Shown here piece after piece: positions 22,996-33,815 of a stretch of 64,000 nt of DNA. The position numbers and the translations under genes are program-made. Within the stretch, counting starts at the first letter, position 1, and every line of letters begins with the position of its first letter. Source of the DNA: Palaemon carinicauda (lineage: Eukaryota > Arthropoda > Malacostraca > Decapoda > Palaemonidae); the NCBI RefSeq assembly GCF_036898095.1, contig NC_090751.1, positions 72,330,313 to 72,394,312 of the forward strand, written 5' to 3'. The notes beneath the pieces were generated by a model, which searched no databases, had not been told where the DNA came from, and was given only the letters and a program-made list of their open reading frames with translations.

Positions 22996-24048
22996 GTGTG
23001 GAGGAAAAAAAATATCATATTATCAAAAAATGAATACAATCTAAAAAGCTACTAACTTGCATGAGGGACAAAACTGAAAGATAAATAAAATTCAAAGGTG
23101 TCAAATAGGAATTAGTAACTCAATTTTTTTGGGCGCACTTACGCAAATGTAAAGTCGGGCGTGCTCACATGGAGCTTGAATTTCTATCTTTGTTTATTTT
23201 CTTTATCATATAAGCTTAATGAAAATAACAGAAAATCGTTGGAGGAAGATTTCAATAAGATTGAAATTATTAAAACTCTCACAACCTTAAAAACAGAATC
23301 CCAAGTCTAGATGACCTTGCGGTTGAATTTTATATAGAAAACTCAAATATAATTGGTAATGATTTTATTAATGTAGTTGATTATATAGTGCAGAACAAAA
23401 TTTTAAGCATATCATTTTGTAGAGGTAGAATAATATCTAAGAAGGAGGTTGATAAGAAAAAGTTACAAAATTGGAAATACAAAATTTTCTTTTCTTTTGA
23501 CAATAAGAAAGCTGCAAAGCTTATAGATTATAGGATTCAAATTATTAGATATAAAGTAATTAATCCATATCCCTTCTCTGGTATTCCTAATAAAAATATC
23601 GTTCAATTCAATAGGTTTTAAAGAGGTGTAGAGCACTTTATAAATGTAGAAGAAAAAGTAGTTGCTAGCCTAAAATGGAATAATTACAGGCTTTTTTATA
23701 TTTAGAACCCCTCTTTTATATTGAAAGTTCCCGACAGGCTAAGGCTTGGTTGAATGTTTATGCACTTGAGTGAAAAGTGAAAAAAAAAATTGGAGTTTGT
23801 GAATGAAGGACAAAGATAACTTTCTCATGAGCATTTCACTCATATCCTCTGATTTGAAGAGATATTTAGGTGACTGCTAAAGAGAGACTCGCTACTAAAC
23901 ATGAACCAATTTCTAAACAGCCATAACCATTACAATTATTATAATAATCACAAAATGAACAATAATCCTTTAATATCAATACCAGGAAAAATTACTTCAA
24001 ATGGCCAAAATTTTATATTTCAAAGAAATCTAATGAGGAAGTTGGGAG
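22996..24048. other. AT-rich spacer between Gypsy A and Gypsy B, with LINE relic
   Basis: About 1 kb of AT-rich sequence. The only recognisable content is the L1/Tx1-like RT relic at about 23230-23730. The rest shows nothing I can name. Confidence 0.65.
23230..23730 (+). pseudogene. L1/Tx1-like LINE reverse transcriptase relic
   Basis: Translated plus strand gives, across one break, LDDLAVEFYIENSNIIGNDF, then VDYIVQNKILSISFCRG, KLQNWKYKIF and PNKNIVQFNRF. These follow the order of conserved RT blocks 1-3 of L1/Tx1-type LINEs (DGLPVEFY, GDK-x2-L-x-NWRPI, then the segment leading to RNI). The NWRPI block has decayed. There are no YADD box, endonuclease or ORF1, so it is a short internal fragment. 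Confidence 0.55.
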
Positions 24049-24053
24049 AATAT
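24049..24053. other. Target site duplication, left copy (AATAT)
   Basis: AATAT immediately outside the left LTR of Gypsy B; identical to 27771-27775. Confidence 0.9.
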
Positions 24054-24446
24054 TGTACGTGTTGATAACTTCCTTAACCTTAATTGGTGGGGCAAGGATA
24101 CAACTTAGAAAAGTAGGTTCTCAATGTCTATTAGAGTAAATACATAAGATACGTGGGACACGAGGAAAGATAACTTATCAGCTAAGGGGACGAAGACGAA
24201 CAGACTGCATCATGGCAACACAACAGATAAGTGTTGCCAATGCTGACTCAATGTTGCCATATCATATCAATGACATTACAGGAATTAATCTAATGATATG
24301 CAACATCTGAAATAATGGTTGCAAGTACATAATACAGTTAATACGTACAATAATGGTAATCATGATAATGCAGTAAATGATACATACTATACTAATAATC
24401 ATGACAATACTGGTACATGTGAAATGTGTCTTTTCATGTACCTACA
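24054..24446 (-). repeat. Gypsy B LTR (3' LTR in element orientation)
   Basis: 393 bp, TGTACGTG...TACCTACA, matched by 27373-27770. On the minus strand a purine tract (GAGGGGGAGGGAGG, about 24447-24460) lies just inside it, marking this as the 3' LTR. Confidence 0.95.
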
Positions 24447-25935
24447 CCTCCCTCCCCCTCACGCTCGTAGTGCATTCTCGAGCGGACTCCTTTTCTATGA
24501 GTCTTTGGGAACGACGTGGATTCAGAGGAGGAATGGTGACTAAGGACTCTCTTTCTAGGTCCTGGCAAGGGGCCACTGGGATAGGGAGAGAGGGGTCACT
24601 AATAGTGGGTGGCACTGGACGAAGAAATCGGCGATTACGCCACCACACACGACCACTAGGGAGACGAATTTGATAGTCTCTTGACTTTCCATGGCCCATG
24701 ATGATGCCAACTTTGTCCCAACGATGAGAGGTCGGGTCTTGAATCCGAACTTGCTGTCCGACGCTCAACTTGGGCAGGGTGTGGGCATGCTGGTCATACT
24801 GGGTTTTTACCTGCTCGTAGCGGGCGGCAGCACGGCGGTCACAGTCGTCAGTCTTGACCTGCCACTCCTTGGAGAATGCATTTGGATGGGCAGGAATACA
24901 TGACCTGAGAGGACGGCCATACAGGATCTGGGCAGGGGAGCGTCCTGTAAAGTTAGGAGTATTCCTGAGTTCCAGCAATCCACGGTCAAAATCTTCATTA
25001 TCGATGTTGCCAGACGGGGCTGTTTTCAGTATGAGGTGCTTAATTGACTTCACAGCGGCTTCGGCATGACCATTCGATTGTGGGTAGTGGGGTGAGGTTA
25101 CCATGTGTCGAACTCCCCATCTCTTCATGAAATCCTTGAACTCTGCGCTGGTGAATTGTGGCCCTCCATCTGTCCTAAGGCGAAGAGGAACACCAACTTC
25201 ACGGAAGTAGCGGCAGAAGATCCTGATGGTATTAGAAGCGGTAGTATCGCCTTTGCAGGGGGCGACAACAGGCCATCCTGATAAGCGATCGACGACAACT
25301 AAGAAAGACTTCCCTGCAACAACAAAGAAGTCAGCTGAAACTGACTCAAAGGGTCTTGTAGGATTGTCGTCATTCAGTAGAGGTTCCTGCTGCTGAGATG
25401 GCTGCAATGTCTGACATGCCTCACAAGCTCCGACTGTATTGGCGATGTCAGAATCGATACCGGGCCAGAAAACAGACTGCCTTGCTCTGCGCTTGGTTGC
25501 TTCCACACCCCTGTGGCTGTCATGCAAGTGGGACAAGGTACGGCGACGAAGGGCGGCAGGAACTACAACTCTTGCTCCATACAGGACGAGGTCACCATCG
25601 GCGTAGAGATCTGCACGTAGTTTCCAATATGGGAGTAAAGAATTGTGCAAGTCATATCTGTTGCGAGGGAATCCTGATGTGACACAATTGAGTAGACGCG
25701 TATACGAAGGATCTGTTCTCGCTGCGTCACGAAGATCCTGAAGTATTCGGTTGGCATCCTGAGCTGAAGACTCGTCTGAGAGAGTAACGGTGTTCATGGC
25801 TATAACAGTCCGAAGATGAGCAGCAGAAGAAGCACCTGAGATTTCGTCCTCCTGTGTGGGGTGGCTGACTGGGGCTCGAGACAATGCGTCTGGAACACAG
25901 AGCAACTTGAAGAGGAGAGCTGGCGTCCAAGGCAA
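24442..25935 (-). CDS. Gypsy B integrase (open, 497 aa)
   Basis: Uninterrupted frame. It begins with the last residues of RNase H (VPDALSRAPVS), after which comes a complete retroviral-type integrase: HHCC finger (HLHDSHRG...CEACQ), catalytic core with Asp in SADFF, Asp in RTDGGPQF and Glu in NGHAEAAVK, then a C-terminal part with the GPY/F-like pattern (VGIIMGHG...RNRRFLRP). All catalytic residues are visible. Frame differs from the gag frame, so natural expression would need a frameshift. The start is uncertain: the first Met at 25935 lies on the deletion junction. It is one of the two intact proteins of recent look in the window; it could act in trans for related elements. Confidence 0.88.
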   Translation of the reverse strand: MPWTPALLFKLLCVPDALSRAPVSHPTQEDEISGASSAAHLRTVIAMNTVTLSDESSAQDANRILQDLRDAARTDPSYTRLLNCVTSGFPRNRYDLHNSLLPYWKLRADLYADGDLVLYGARVVVPAALRRRTLSHLHDSHRGVEATKRRARQSVFWPGIDSDIANTVGACEACQTLQPSQQQEPLLNDDNPTRPFESVSADFFVVAGKSFLVVVDRLSGWPVVAPCKGDTTASNTIRIFCRYFREVGVPLRLRTDGGPQFTSAEFKDFMKRWGVRHMVTSPHYPQSNGHAEAAVKSIKHLILKTAPSGNIDNEDFDRGLLELRNTPNFTGRSPAQILYGRPLRSCIPAHPNAFSKEWQVKTDDCDRRAAARYEQVKTQYDQHAHTLPKLSVGQQVRIQDPTSHRWDKVGIIMGHGKSRDYQIRLPSGRVWWRNRRFLRPVPPTISDPSLPIPVAPCQDLERESLVTIPPLNPRRSQRLIEKESARECTTSVRGREV

Positions 25936-26887
25936 TCAACTTCTGAACCAACTCTGCATCTCGAATACCCATCAAGATAATCATTTTCAGTTGGGTCTCT
26001 TCACATGCAGCGGCATTACCTGGGCACAAATCAACTTCTTCTGCGATGCGTCGAAGTCTCACATAGAAATCAGCAAAAGATTCTCCTTCCATTTGCTTAC
26101 AGCTAAGCAACTCTCTTCGGCGAAGGACTTCATTCCTTAGTTCCTTTATATGCAACTGTAGAGCATCCAGGACTTCGTCTACAGACTTATCTGTAGAGGG
26201 AGAAATCTGCAGTGTGTGTTCTAAAACACGCTGTGTTTCAAGGGTTAAACACATTCTCATCTGGATCATTTGTTTTTCACGTGGGAGCTTAGAAAGATCC
26301 ACCATAACAGCATAGTCATCCCACCGGCGTCTCCATTCTCTGAACAATTGGAATGTTGCATCTGCCTTCAGTGGGGGTGGCGTTTGGGCTGTTGCCTTCT
26401 GTGGAGGTGGAAGAGCGGGTTGATTGGAGCTAGAATTCACCTCTGTGCCAGGCGTATGGTTGCCTGGATGAGAATGGATGATCGGGGCAAGAGTTTGAAT
26501 GAGAGCTGTAAATCTTGCATTTTCTTCTTCTCTTCTAAGATCATCCTCTCTTAGGCGAATTGCTTCTTGTTCCCTTCTTCTTTCTTCTTCACGTTGTCTT
26601 TCTTGTCTTCTTGCTTCGTCTTCCCTTCTTCTTCTTTCATCCTCATACAAGCGAGATTCCTCTAAAAAACGAATTAAAGCGAGGAAATCAGTCCCGGTAG
26701 CTTGAGAGGCAGACGGGGGGTAGTAGTGGGGACTCAAGAGTGGTGGGGTGGGAGAGGCAGCGATCTCCAACACTCCCCCAACACTGTGGGCGTAGGCGAC
26801 ATCGGCGCTGTGGGCACCCACATCGCTGAATGGTCCCTCTTCTGTGGGCTCTTCTAACTGTTCAGCAAGTATATCATTCGAGGCCAT
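25727..26887 (-). CDS. Gypsy B gag (386 aa, C-terminus altered by deletion junction)
   Basis: Starts MASNDILAEQLEEP just inside the 5' LTR and leader. Residues about 75-125 are extremely Arg/Glu-rich (EDERRRREDEARRQERQREE), predicted coiled coil. A capsid-like region follows, with FREWRRRWDDYAVMVDLSKL and SFADFYVRLRRIAEEVD, typical of Gypsy gag. Native sequence ends at about LIALDASSPLQV near 25915; the remaining 60 residues read out of frame through the RNase H/integrase start, so the usual zinc knuckle is missing. The length is therefore not the family's natural C-terminus. Confidence 0.85.
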   Translation of the reverse strand: MASNDILAEQLEEPTEEGPFSDVGAHSADVAYAHSVGGVLEIAASPTPPLLSPHYYPPSASQATGTDFLALIRFLEESRLYEDERRRREDEARRQERQREEERRREQEAIRLREDDLRREEENARFTALIQTLAPIIHSHPGNHTPGTEVNSSSNQPALPPPQKATAQTPPPLKADATFQLFREWRRRWDDYAVMVDLSKLPREKQMIQMRMCLTLETQRVLEHTLQISPSTDKSVDEVLDALQLHIKELRNEVLRRRELLSCKQMEGESFADFYVRLRRIAEEVDLCPGNAAACEETQLKMIILMGIRDAELVQKLIALDASSPLQVALCSRRIVSSPSQPPHTGGRNLRCFFCCSSSDCYSHEHRYSLRRVFSSGCQPNTSGSS

Positions 26888-27352
26888 TATTACTTTCGAT
26901 GTGCAGTGGGTAAAAATACAGTTCCAAAAAAGTTATAAAAAACAACACAAACTGTTTTAAAACACTAATAATAAGAAACGTTTAAGGCAAGCAAGTGTGT
27001 GCGCATGTGCATGAATACGTCCGCCAGCGACTCTGTGGGTTGAGGGGAGCAGCAACTCTGCCTCAGGCAGTCACCCCGTGACTAGGAATGAGACCTGATG
27101 TGGTCACGCATGCTCCAACCGAGTCCCAAAAGACTATTTGCTTGCTTCTTGAAATAGCACAGCAAAAACACTGGGACGTAAAAAGAAAGCACAATGCACT
27201 GCACAACACTTCACTGTTTACTTGCATCACTATACTGCACATGAAATAAGAGTAAATCGAATTACAACGAATTCACATTTGAACTGAGAGTCCATTAATG
27301 GCGTCGGCTGGTTCCTGCTGTCCACGTCTTGAAAAAGTTCTCCTAATACGAC

Positions 27353-27372
27353 ACTGTAAGATCACTGCGCCA
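27353..27372 (-). other. Gypsy B primer binding site
   Basis: Directly inside the 5' LTR, the minus strand reads TGGCGCAGTGATCTTACAG, the TGG-beginning arrangement expected for a tRNA 3'-end primer site. I have not assigned the tRNA. Confidence 0.65.
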
Positions 27373-27770
27373 TGTACGTGTTGATAACTTCCTTAACCTT
27401 AATTGGTGGGGCAAGGATACAACTTAGAAAAGTAGGTTCTCAATGTCTATTAGAGTAAATACATAAGATACGTGGGACACGAGGAAAGATAACTTATCAG
27501 CTAAGGGGACGAAGACGAACAGACTGCATCATGGCAACACAACAGATAAGTGTTGCCAATGCTGACTCAATGTTGCCATATCATATCAATGACATTACAG
27601 GAATTAATCTAATGATATGCAACATCTGAAATAATGGTTGCAAGTACATAATACAGTTAATACGTACAATAATGGTAATCATGATAATGCAGTAAATGAT
27701 ACATACAATACTAATAATCATGACAATACTGGTAGCCTACATGTGAAATGTGTCTTTTCATGTACCTACA
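27373..27770 (-). repeat. Gypsy B LTR (5' LTR in element orientation)
   Basis: 398 bp, same as 24054-24446 except for one substitution (CATACAATAC versus CATACTATAC) and a 5-bp insertion (GGTAGCCTACATG versus GGTACATG). Confidence 0.95.
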
Positions 27771-27775
27771 AATAT
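27771..27775. other. Target site duplication, right copy (AATAT)
   Basis: AATAT immediately outside the right LTR of Gypsy B. Confidence 0.9.
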
Positions 27776-27992
27776 CATTTTATAGATATTAACTGTAGTC
27801 ATGTCCTGATACAATAACATTAACTGATTAGTTTTTTTATGATGAGATGTCAATTATTTTATGAAACATTTACATATGAATTTAGGTGTAACGTGGTGTG
27901 AGGGTAAAAACGTGTGAAATCTGCAACTTCGGCAAGCTAGCGCATTGTTAACGTAAAAAGAAAAAAGCGTGGATGGTGGTGGGTTTAGTGTG

Positions 27993-27993
<1 letters not shown>

Positions 27994-28044
<51 letters not shown>

Positions 28045-28046
28045 TG
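27994..28046. repeat. (GT)n microsatellite
   Basis: GT array of about 50 bp ending in a GCGCGAGCGCG stretch. Confidence 0.95.
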
Positions 28047-28499
28047 CGCGAGCGCGTAAGTGAATGTACTATATACATTCCTTGAAGTACTTCCTCTGCA
28101 CAAGTTGGTTCCAGTTTTTCACATAGCAGCCATGTCAAGACACAACGACGCCCATCTTCTTGGGGAGGATATGCCTCCCTCTCCTAAAAGTAAGTCTTTC
28201 CGTGTATTTTGCAGAACTGGGCGTAAATCTATTTTTATAGGGAGCCAGTCTAATTACTTTCTACCAAAAATAGAGTGTGTGAATGTGTGCTGCAATTATA
28301 TTTCCGTAAACTTATCGAAGGTTTTTATTCCCTAGAGGCTGTGACTCACCCATCATCCTAGATGAAGGTCAAAGCCTATGTAGCATTAAGTATGACGAAG
28401 AATTTCGACGCAGTCTTCAAGATGGCCTGTGGAAAACGAATGCAACAGTCAAGTTGCTTGTCACGTAAGTTGTGATAAAGATTTTGAGTGCCAAGATGT

Positions 28500-28750
28500 C
28501 TGGAGTACCACCTGAGATCACCGACGCCATTGTACTCTTAGATTCAAAAGTCCGCCGATGCATAGGGAGAATCGCTCGTCAAAGGTCTCTAGTGTTATCA
28601 TGACAAAACAAACTAAGGGTTGCATTTCTTACTACTTCTTTGGAAATAGGCCTTGCCCAACATCAGCGAACGCTGGAAAACATTACAAATCGAGTTGCCA
28701 TATTTCTTACTGCGGTATCATTTGACATCTTGACTATCCAATACAAATAC

Positions 28751-28760
<10 letters not shown>
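28500..28760 (+). repeat. Unnamed dispersed repeat, copy 1
   Basis: Matches the reverse complement of about 38825-39075; shared blocks include AAAAGTCCGCCGA, CTCTAGTGTTA and TGGTATCATTTG-like words. In both copies the same end runs straight into a compound (CA)n(TA)n array, so the array belongs to the repeat or was seeded by it. No coding similarity recognised. Confidence 0.75.
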
Positions 28761-29045
<285 letters not shown>

Positions 29046-29231
29046 TTATATATAGAATCTATAAAAGCATGTACGAATCAATGGAGTGGTATAGCTTATC
29101 AATTCCTTCCGTTAACAGCTACATTAGATTATTCGGAGATCCGACATTAGTCTTGTTCAAGTTTCATTTGTGGCTCGATGCTGTAAAAGATTAATAAAAA
29201 CACAATAAATGAGTTATACGGGCCCTGAAGA

Positions 29232-29236
<5 letters not shown>

Positions 29237-29316
<80 letters not shown>
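29237..29316. repeat. (AG)n microsatellite
   Basis: Uninterrupted AG array of about 80 bp. Confidence 0.97.
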
Positions 29317-29319
<3 letters not shown>

Positions 29320-29888
29320 TGTATTGAATATAGTAAATAGTCACCATATAAATTGATTTCTAGACATGTATGCATATCGCAAGAAATTTTTGCTTGATAT
29401 TGCAATATCTAAAAACAAAATGTATATATTATGCTTCCAAAAACTCCTTGGTATTTTTAAAATACTAAATTGATAGTTAATCACTTTCATTGGCCTTTAG
29501 ATATTCAGAGATCACAATATTTGGTAATACATAAGGATATGTTATTATAAAATATTTCCCAAGTCATTCAGATTCAAGGGGATGTGCTATTTTAGTCTTT
29601 AGGTTCAAGCCACTTGCCCTTTATTCATCCAATTTTTTACCTTCCCTTTCCTGCCCTATTCGTGGCCAACAATGGTTACCACTGACATTTAAACTAAAAT
29701 TTTAAATACACACAGTAAAATCTTTGCTGTGTTGCTAATTCAATCTTTATCACAAGAGCTTTAATTTGCATGATAATTACCGAGGGCCTATGGCAAAATT
29801 GGAGATAGATATCACCGAGTGGAGCTAACAAGATATTTGTTGGATTTAAATGCAGATCCAAATAATGGTAGATTTTGGAACAAAAAAA

Positions 29889-30165
29889 GGATTTTGACAT
29901 AAGAAAAATCGCTTTTTGGGTGAGATAGCCATGTCGTCCTGATGGAAGTTCCTCATTGGCAGATTCTACTTGGGATATTTCTGCAAGTGATATACCAGAG
30001 AAATTTTACCTTAGAGGTATCAACAGAGTTCTGACCTTTGAGCAAATATCCCGAGAGATATCAGGGAACTATTAATACCAAGCCATGGTTATCCTTCCCG
30101 AATAGTGTTAACCTTGTCTTAAAGGATAAGGTGTAGGGTAGGAAATGGGGGCGAGAGAGCCATTA
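29889..30165. repeat. Left inverted terminal repeat of DIRS copy B
   Basis: Begins GGATTTTGACATAAG; from about 29925 inward it is the reverse complement of 37935-38205 with moderate divergence. Confidence 0.85.
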
Positions 30166-30231
30166 CAACACCGCATGACGCGAGGTCTAGCGCTGAGAAA
30201 TGGGAGGGGATCCAAGGTAACAGGCGGACCA

Positions 30232-30335
30232 TCAGGACGACATGGCTATATCACCCAAAAAATAGATTTTTCCTCTGTCAAAATCCGTTTTTTTACGCTT
30301 GAGCCATGTCGTCCTGATAGAAGTGTACCAGAAAG
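30232..30335. repeat. Internal complementary region of DIRS copy B
   Basis: The first half (to about 30290) is the reverse complement of the element's left end; the second half (from about 30291, CTTGAGCCATGTCGTCCTG) is the reverse complement of its right end. This two-part guide, thought to let DIRS cDNA circularise, is a hallmark of the group. Confidence 0.82.
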
Positions 30336-30880
30336 TTATTCTTCTCAGTTGTGGTCATAAGAGTTTTAACCCTGTAACTCCATAGATATAAGCATACGTC
30401 CAATAGCATTGGTACTGTTGTGCCAAACGATGAGAGTAAGCAAAAAGTTTGTACAAATATAGGAACAAAGTAAATCAATAGCACAGTTCCACTCACTATG
30501 ATGAACTTTGTCTCCAGTAAATGAAAAGACCGAAGTCAATAAAAGGAGAGTTAAAGAATATTGATACACTACATTTATTTCATGTAGACAGCAGGTCCAA
30601 AGAAAGGAAATGCAAAGTTTCTAAAAGTACATACATGTTGTAATAATAATACAACAAGAAATATAATAATTATATAAATATATACAGAAAACCTGAATTT
30701 TTAGACCCCAAATTATGAAACCGAGTAGTAAAACAGTAATACTCGTGATATAAGAATATATCACCTGTAACTCGTTACAACATTAAAAGGGTACATGGAA
30801 CAAAAGATCATAATCCCCTTGCACAATGTAGACTGAGAAGTCCCAATTATCCAGTCCATAAGAGTCCGTGCACAGTACTT
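30336..30880 (-). other. 3' region of DIRS copy B, non-coding
   Basis: Between the recombinase stop and the internal complementary region. It aligns with 530-1080 of copy A, and I see no ORF. Confidence 0.6.
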
Positions 30881-30884
30881 AAGA

Positions 30885-31993
30885 AGCTGGTTTAATTACA
30901 CTATCAGCGGCCACCACGAAGTGTTTAATCTCTTCCAACTGACGTAGGTAATGTTTGAAGAACACTCTTGAAGATTTCCATTCTGTGTAAGCTTGTAAGC
31001 CAGCAAAGGATATAGATTGGAAAAAATTTAAGAAAGAAGCAACTTTTCTAAGGTCATGACCTGCTGGAATACTTTCCGGGTCAGCCCTTCTGATGAAGTA
31101 GGTGAGTTTGGACCTTAGCTGATTCAGACAAAGGTTAGATTCTGTTGACTCCCCTTTAAAAAGTTGATCACCTTTAAAGGCCCGCTCCTGGATAAGTAGG
31201 CTTTAAGGCTCTCCACGGGGCACAGTGAAGGGTCCTCCTGTTGTGGAACAATTTTCCTAGGCCCCCAGCGTTTCGTGGGAAGTTCGTTTTCCCCAAGAAT
31301 GCAGAATTTAGATAAAGGTTTACCTCTCCCGAATCTAATAACAATGTGGCTATCATACCTTGAAAGGGCCACAATCTCACTGACGCTAGCACCAGAAGCC
31401 GTAGCCAGCAAAAAGATAGACTTTTGAGTAAATTCCTCAAAGAGGCAGAGGCGTTATCTTTAGAAGAGGCAAAGTACAAGACTTTATCCAACGACCATGA
31501 AATATAGCCTTGGGAGGAGCATTATGTTTCATTTTAGCACAAGCCTTCAGGATCATAGTGAATAGCTCGCTATTGAGTTTGACATCAAAAGCATACAAGA
31601 TCGATCTAGTTAGTGCCAACTTACATGAGGCAATAGTTGTAGAGGCTGGATCTTGATCATGTAGTGAAATAAAGAAAGAAATACAGAAGTTCATAAAAAT
31701 AGAAGATGGCTGAGGACTTTTCCCGAACGCAGCCCATTTTTTCCAGGAAGACTAATATTGACGTTTTGTGGTGTTGGACTTGAACTCTTCTATGAAGTTA
31801 ATTCCCTCCCTCGCAACTCTGAATTTTCTTTGAGCTGCGGGGGTGAGAAAATCAATAGCTGAAGGATTTTCGTTATCCAGGAGGAAGCGAAGAAAGTTGT
31901 TTGTTTAACAACCTGGAACAGCACTAAAGATGATAGAGAGACTGGAGTGGTTTGAGTTCCAGAACAAGAGGGTACCAATTGTTTTTGGGCCAT
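30885..31993 (-). pseudogene. DIRS tyrosine recombinase, copy B, first Arg lost
   Basis: The C-terminal part is continuous in conservation: FIRRADPESIPAGHDLRKVA carries the H-x-x-R motif and FFKHYLRQLEEIKHF the catalytic Tyr (codon at 30948-30950). The first catalytic arginine is replaced: ASGASVSEIVALS here versus ASGARVSEIVALS in copy C (Ser codon at 31385-31387). Frameshifts between 31124 and 31694 split the protein; the N-terminal part is at about 31700-31993. It lies downstream of RT/RNase H with overlapping frames, as in copies A and C. Confidence 0.84.
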
Positions 31994-32059
31994 TTGGGAG
32001 CCCCCTGAGCTGCTGTTCCCTTGAAAGTACGCAGTTTGTTCAGTACTTTCAGTGGGAGG

Positions 32060-33764
32060 TTAATTGGAGGAAATAGGTAGATGTGAGACCCCTGGTTCCA
32101 ATAAAAAAATCGCATCCCTTCCTGTCGCTTCCGGGTCCAAGTTTGGTGCTATATATCGAGGAAGTTTTTTGTTGAAGCTCGTCGCAACAAGATCAATTTG
32201 CAGTAATGGGACTTGCTCCAGAATGAAACAGAATGATTTTACGTCCAGAGACCATTCTGTTTCCTGAGGCTTGGATCTCAACAGGGCATCCACTGTCACA
32301 TTGCAAACCCCTTCGAGGTGAACTGCTGAAAGATGCCATTTCCTCCTTTTTGCTAAAGAGAGAATGGCAAGGATTACATGGTTGATCTCAGGAGATCTGG
32401 AGCCCTTTCTGTTGACACAGTGCACTATTGTGTTATTGTTGATGACCAATTTGACATATGATTTCGTTTTTGGGCATAGTCTCTTCAGAGTCAGAAACAC
32501 TGCCATAGCCTCCAGAACATTGATGTAAACCTTCTGAAATGCGATCGACCACTGACCCTGCCCTTTCTTGGAAGAAGAGTATCCTCCCCAACCTTGTTCT
32601 GAGGTGTCCATGTGAATAGTTATGGAAGGAAGAGGGTACTAAAGAGGGACATCGTTCGATAGCCTCTTGGCAGTGGACCATGGCTTGTGCTGCTTCCGCA
32701 GTAAGGCCGGGGTTTTGTGGCGAAGATCTCTCGAGCACTGGATGCCTTTCTTCTCCAGACTCTGTTTGCATCTTTGAGCCTTGCTTTCAGGATTGGGTCC
32801 GTCACGGCAGTGAACTGTAATGACCCCAAGACCCTTTCTTGTTGTCGTCTGGTGAGTACTTTTGAATGAAGTAGGCACCTGACCGAGTTTGTGATTTCCT
32901 TCCTCTTGCCTTGCGGTAGAGATAGTGTGTGTGACTGTAGGTTCTAGTGAAGTCCTAGCCACTGGAATTGCCGAGCTGGAGATAGCCTGGACTTCTCGAG
33001 GTTGATTTGGAAGCCCAGAGATCGTAGGAAGTTCATGACCTCTTGGGCTGTTTGAAGACATTCTGACTTCATTACAACCCAGACTAACCAGTCGTCCAGG
33101 TACACCATCACTTGAAGGCCTCTGTTCCGAAGTTGTTGGACAATGGCCTCGACTAGTTTCGTGAAAATCCTTGGAGCTACACTGAGCCTGAAGGGCATAG
33201 CTCTGAATACGTAGGCCTTTCATGCCAGTCTGAAACCAAGGAAGGGGGAGAGGCACCAACCTATCGGAAGATACCAATAGGCATCTCTAAGATCTATGGA
33301 GACAGTATAGGCCCCCTGGGGTAGTAGGGTTCCGTATTTGCGAGATAGTCAGAATCTGGAACTTGTCGTTCACAATGAATTTCTTTATTGAGGACAAGTC
33401 CAGAATAGTTTGAAGAGTGTTCAAATCTTTCTTGGGCATGCAGAATAGCTGCCCCTGAAAGTTCATAGATTTTGCGCAACGGATGACTCCCTTCTGGAGA
33501 AGGTCCTGAACGTAATCCTCCAAAAATGGGGTTGTTGGTTGGAAGAACCTCTTGAACTGGGAAGGTTTCTGTCTCCATTTCCAGCCTAACCCTTTTAAGA
33601 CTATGCTGAAAGCCCAGGGATCGAGCTCCCATTGATCCCTGAACAGGTGAAGTTGTCCCCATACCGGAAGCTCCATATTGTTGTTGTGAAGGACCTGCAA
33701 CTTTAAAGGTCTTGTCTCTACTTCCTCGGCCTCTAGTTCGACCGACTTTTCCAGACCTTCCCAT
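32060..33764 (-). pseudogene. DIRS reverse transcriptase/RNase H, copy B, frameshifted
   Basis: RT N-part (33287-33700) has FCMPKKDLNTLQTILDLSS. The palm at 32944-33198 has the intact catalytic MVYLDDWLVW and MPFRLSVAPRIFTK. RNase H and the downstream region at 32060-32611 begin DTSEQGWGGYS and contain NVLEAMAVFL, CVNRKGSRSPE and NVTVDALLRS, then the DIRS-type connection LLQIDLVATSFNKKLPRYIA. At least two frameshifts. The RT active site itself looks intact. Confidence 0.86.
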
Positions 33765-33815
33765 GTTACTGGAGCCTTTCCTATGAGCTTTAGCAGGGTG
33801 AAATGTGGTGGTAGC

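Larger units (their letters stand above)
24054..27770 (-). mobile_element. Gypsy B, young LTR retrotransposon with gag and integrase but no protease/RT/RNase H
   Basis: A complete insertion with two nearly identical LTRs, a 5-bp target duplication AATAT on both sides (24049-24053 and 27771-27775), a primer binding site and a polypurine tract. The coding part is gag joined to the very end of RNase H and a full integrase. Protease, RT and most of RNase H are missing across a junction at about 25905-25935. At 3.7 kb it is well short of a full Gypsy (usually 5 kb or more). The LTRs differ by one substitution and one 5-bp indel, so insertion was recent. Confidence 0.93.

Noticed and set aside
28060..28335. 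Small plus-strand frame MNVLYTFLEVLPLHKL
   Set aside because: No recognisable family, starts beside a (GT)n array, and nothing supports expression.
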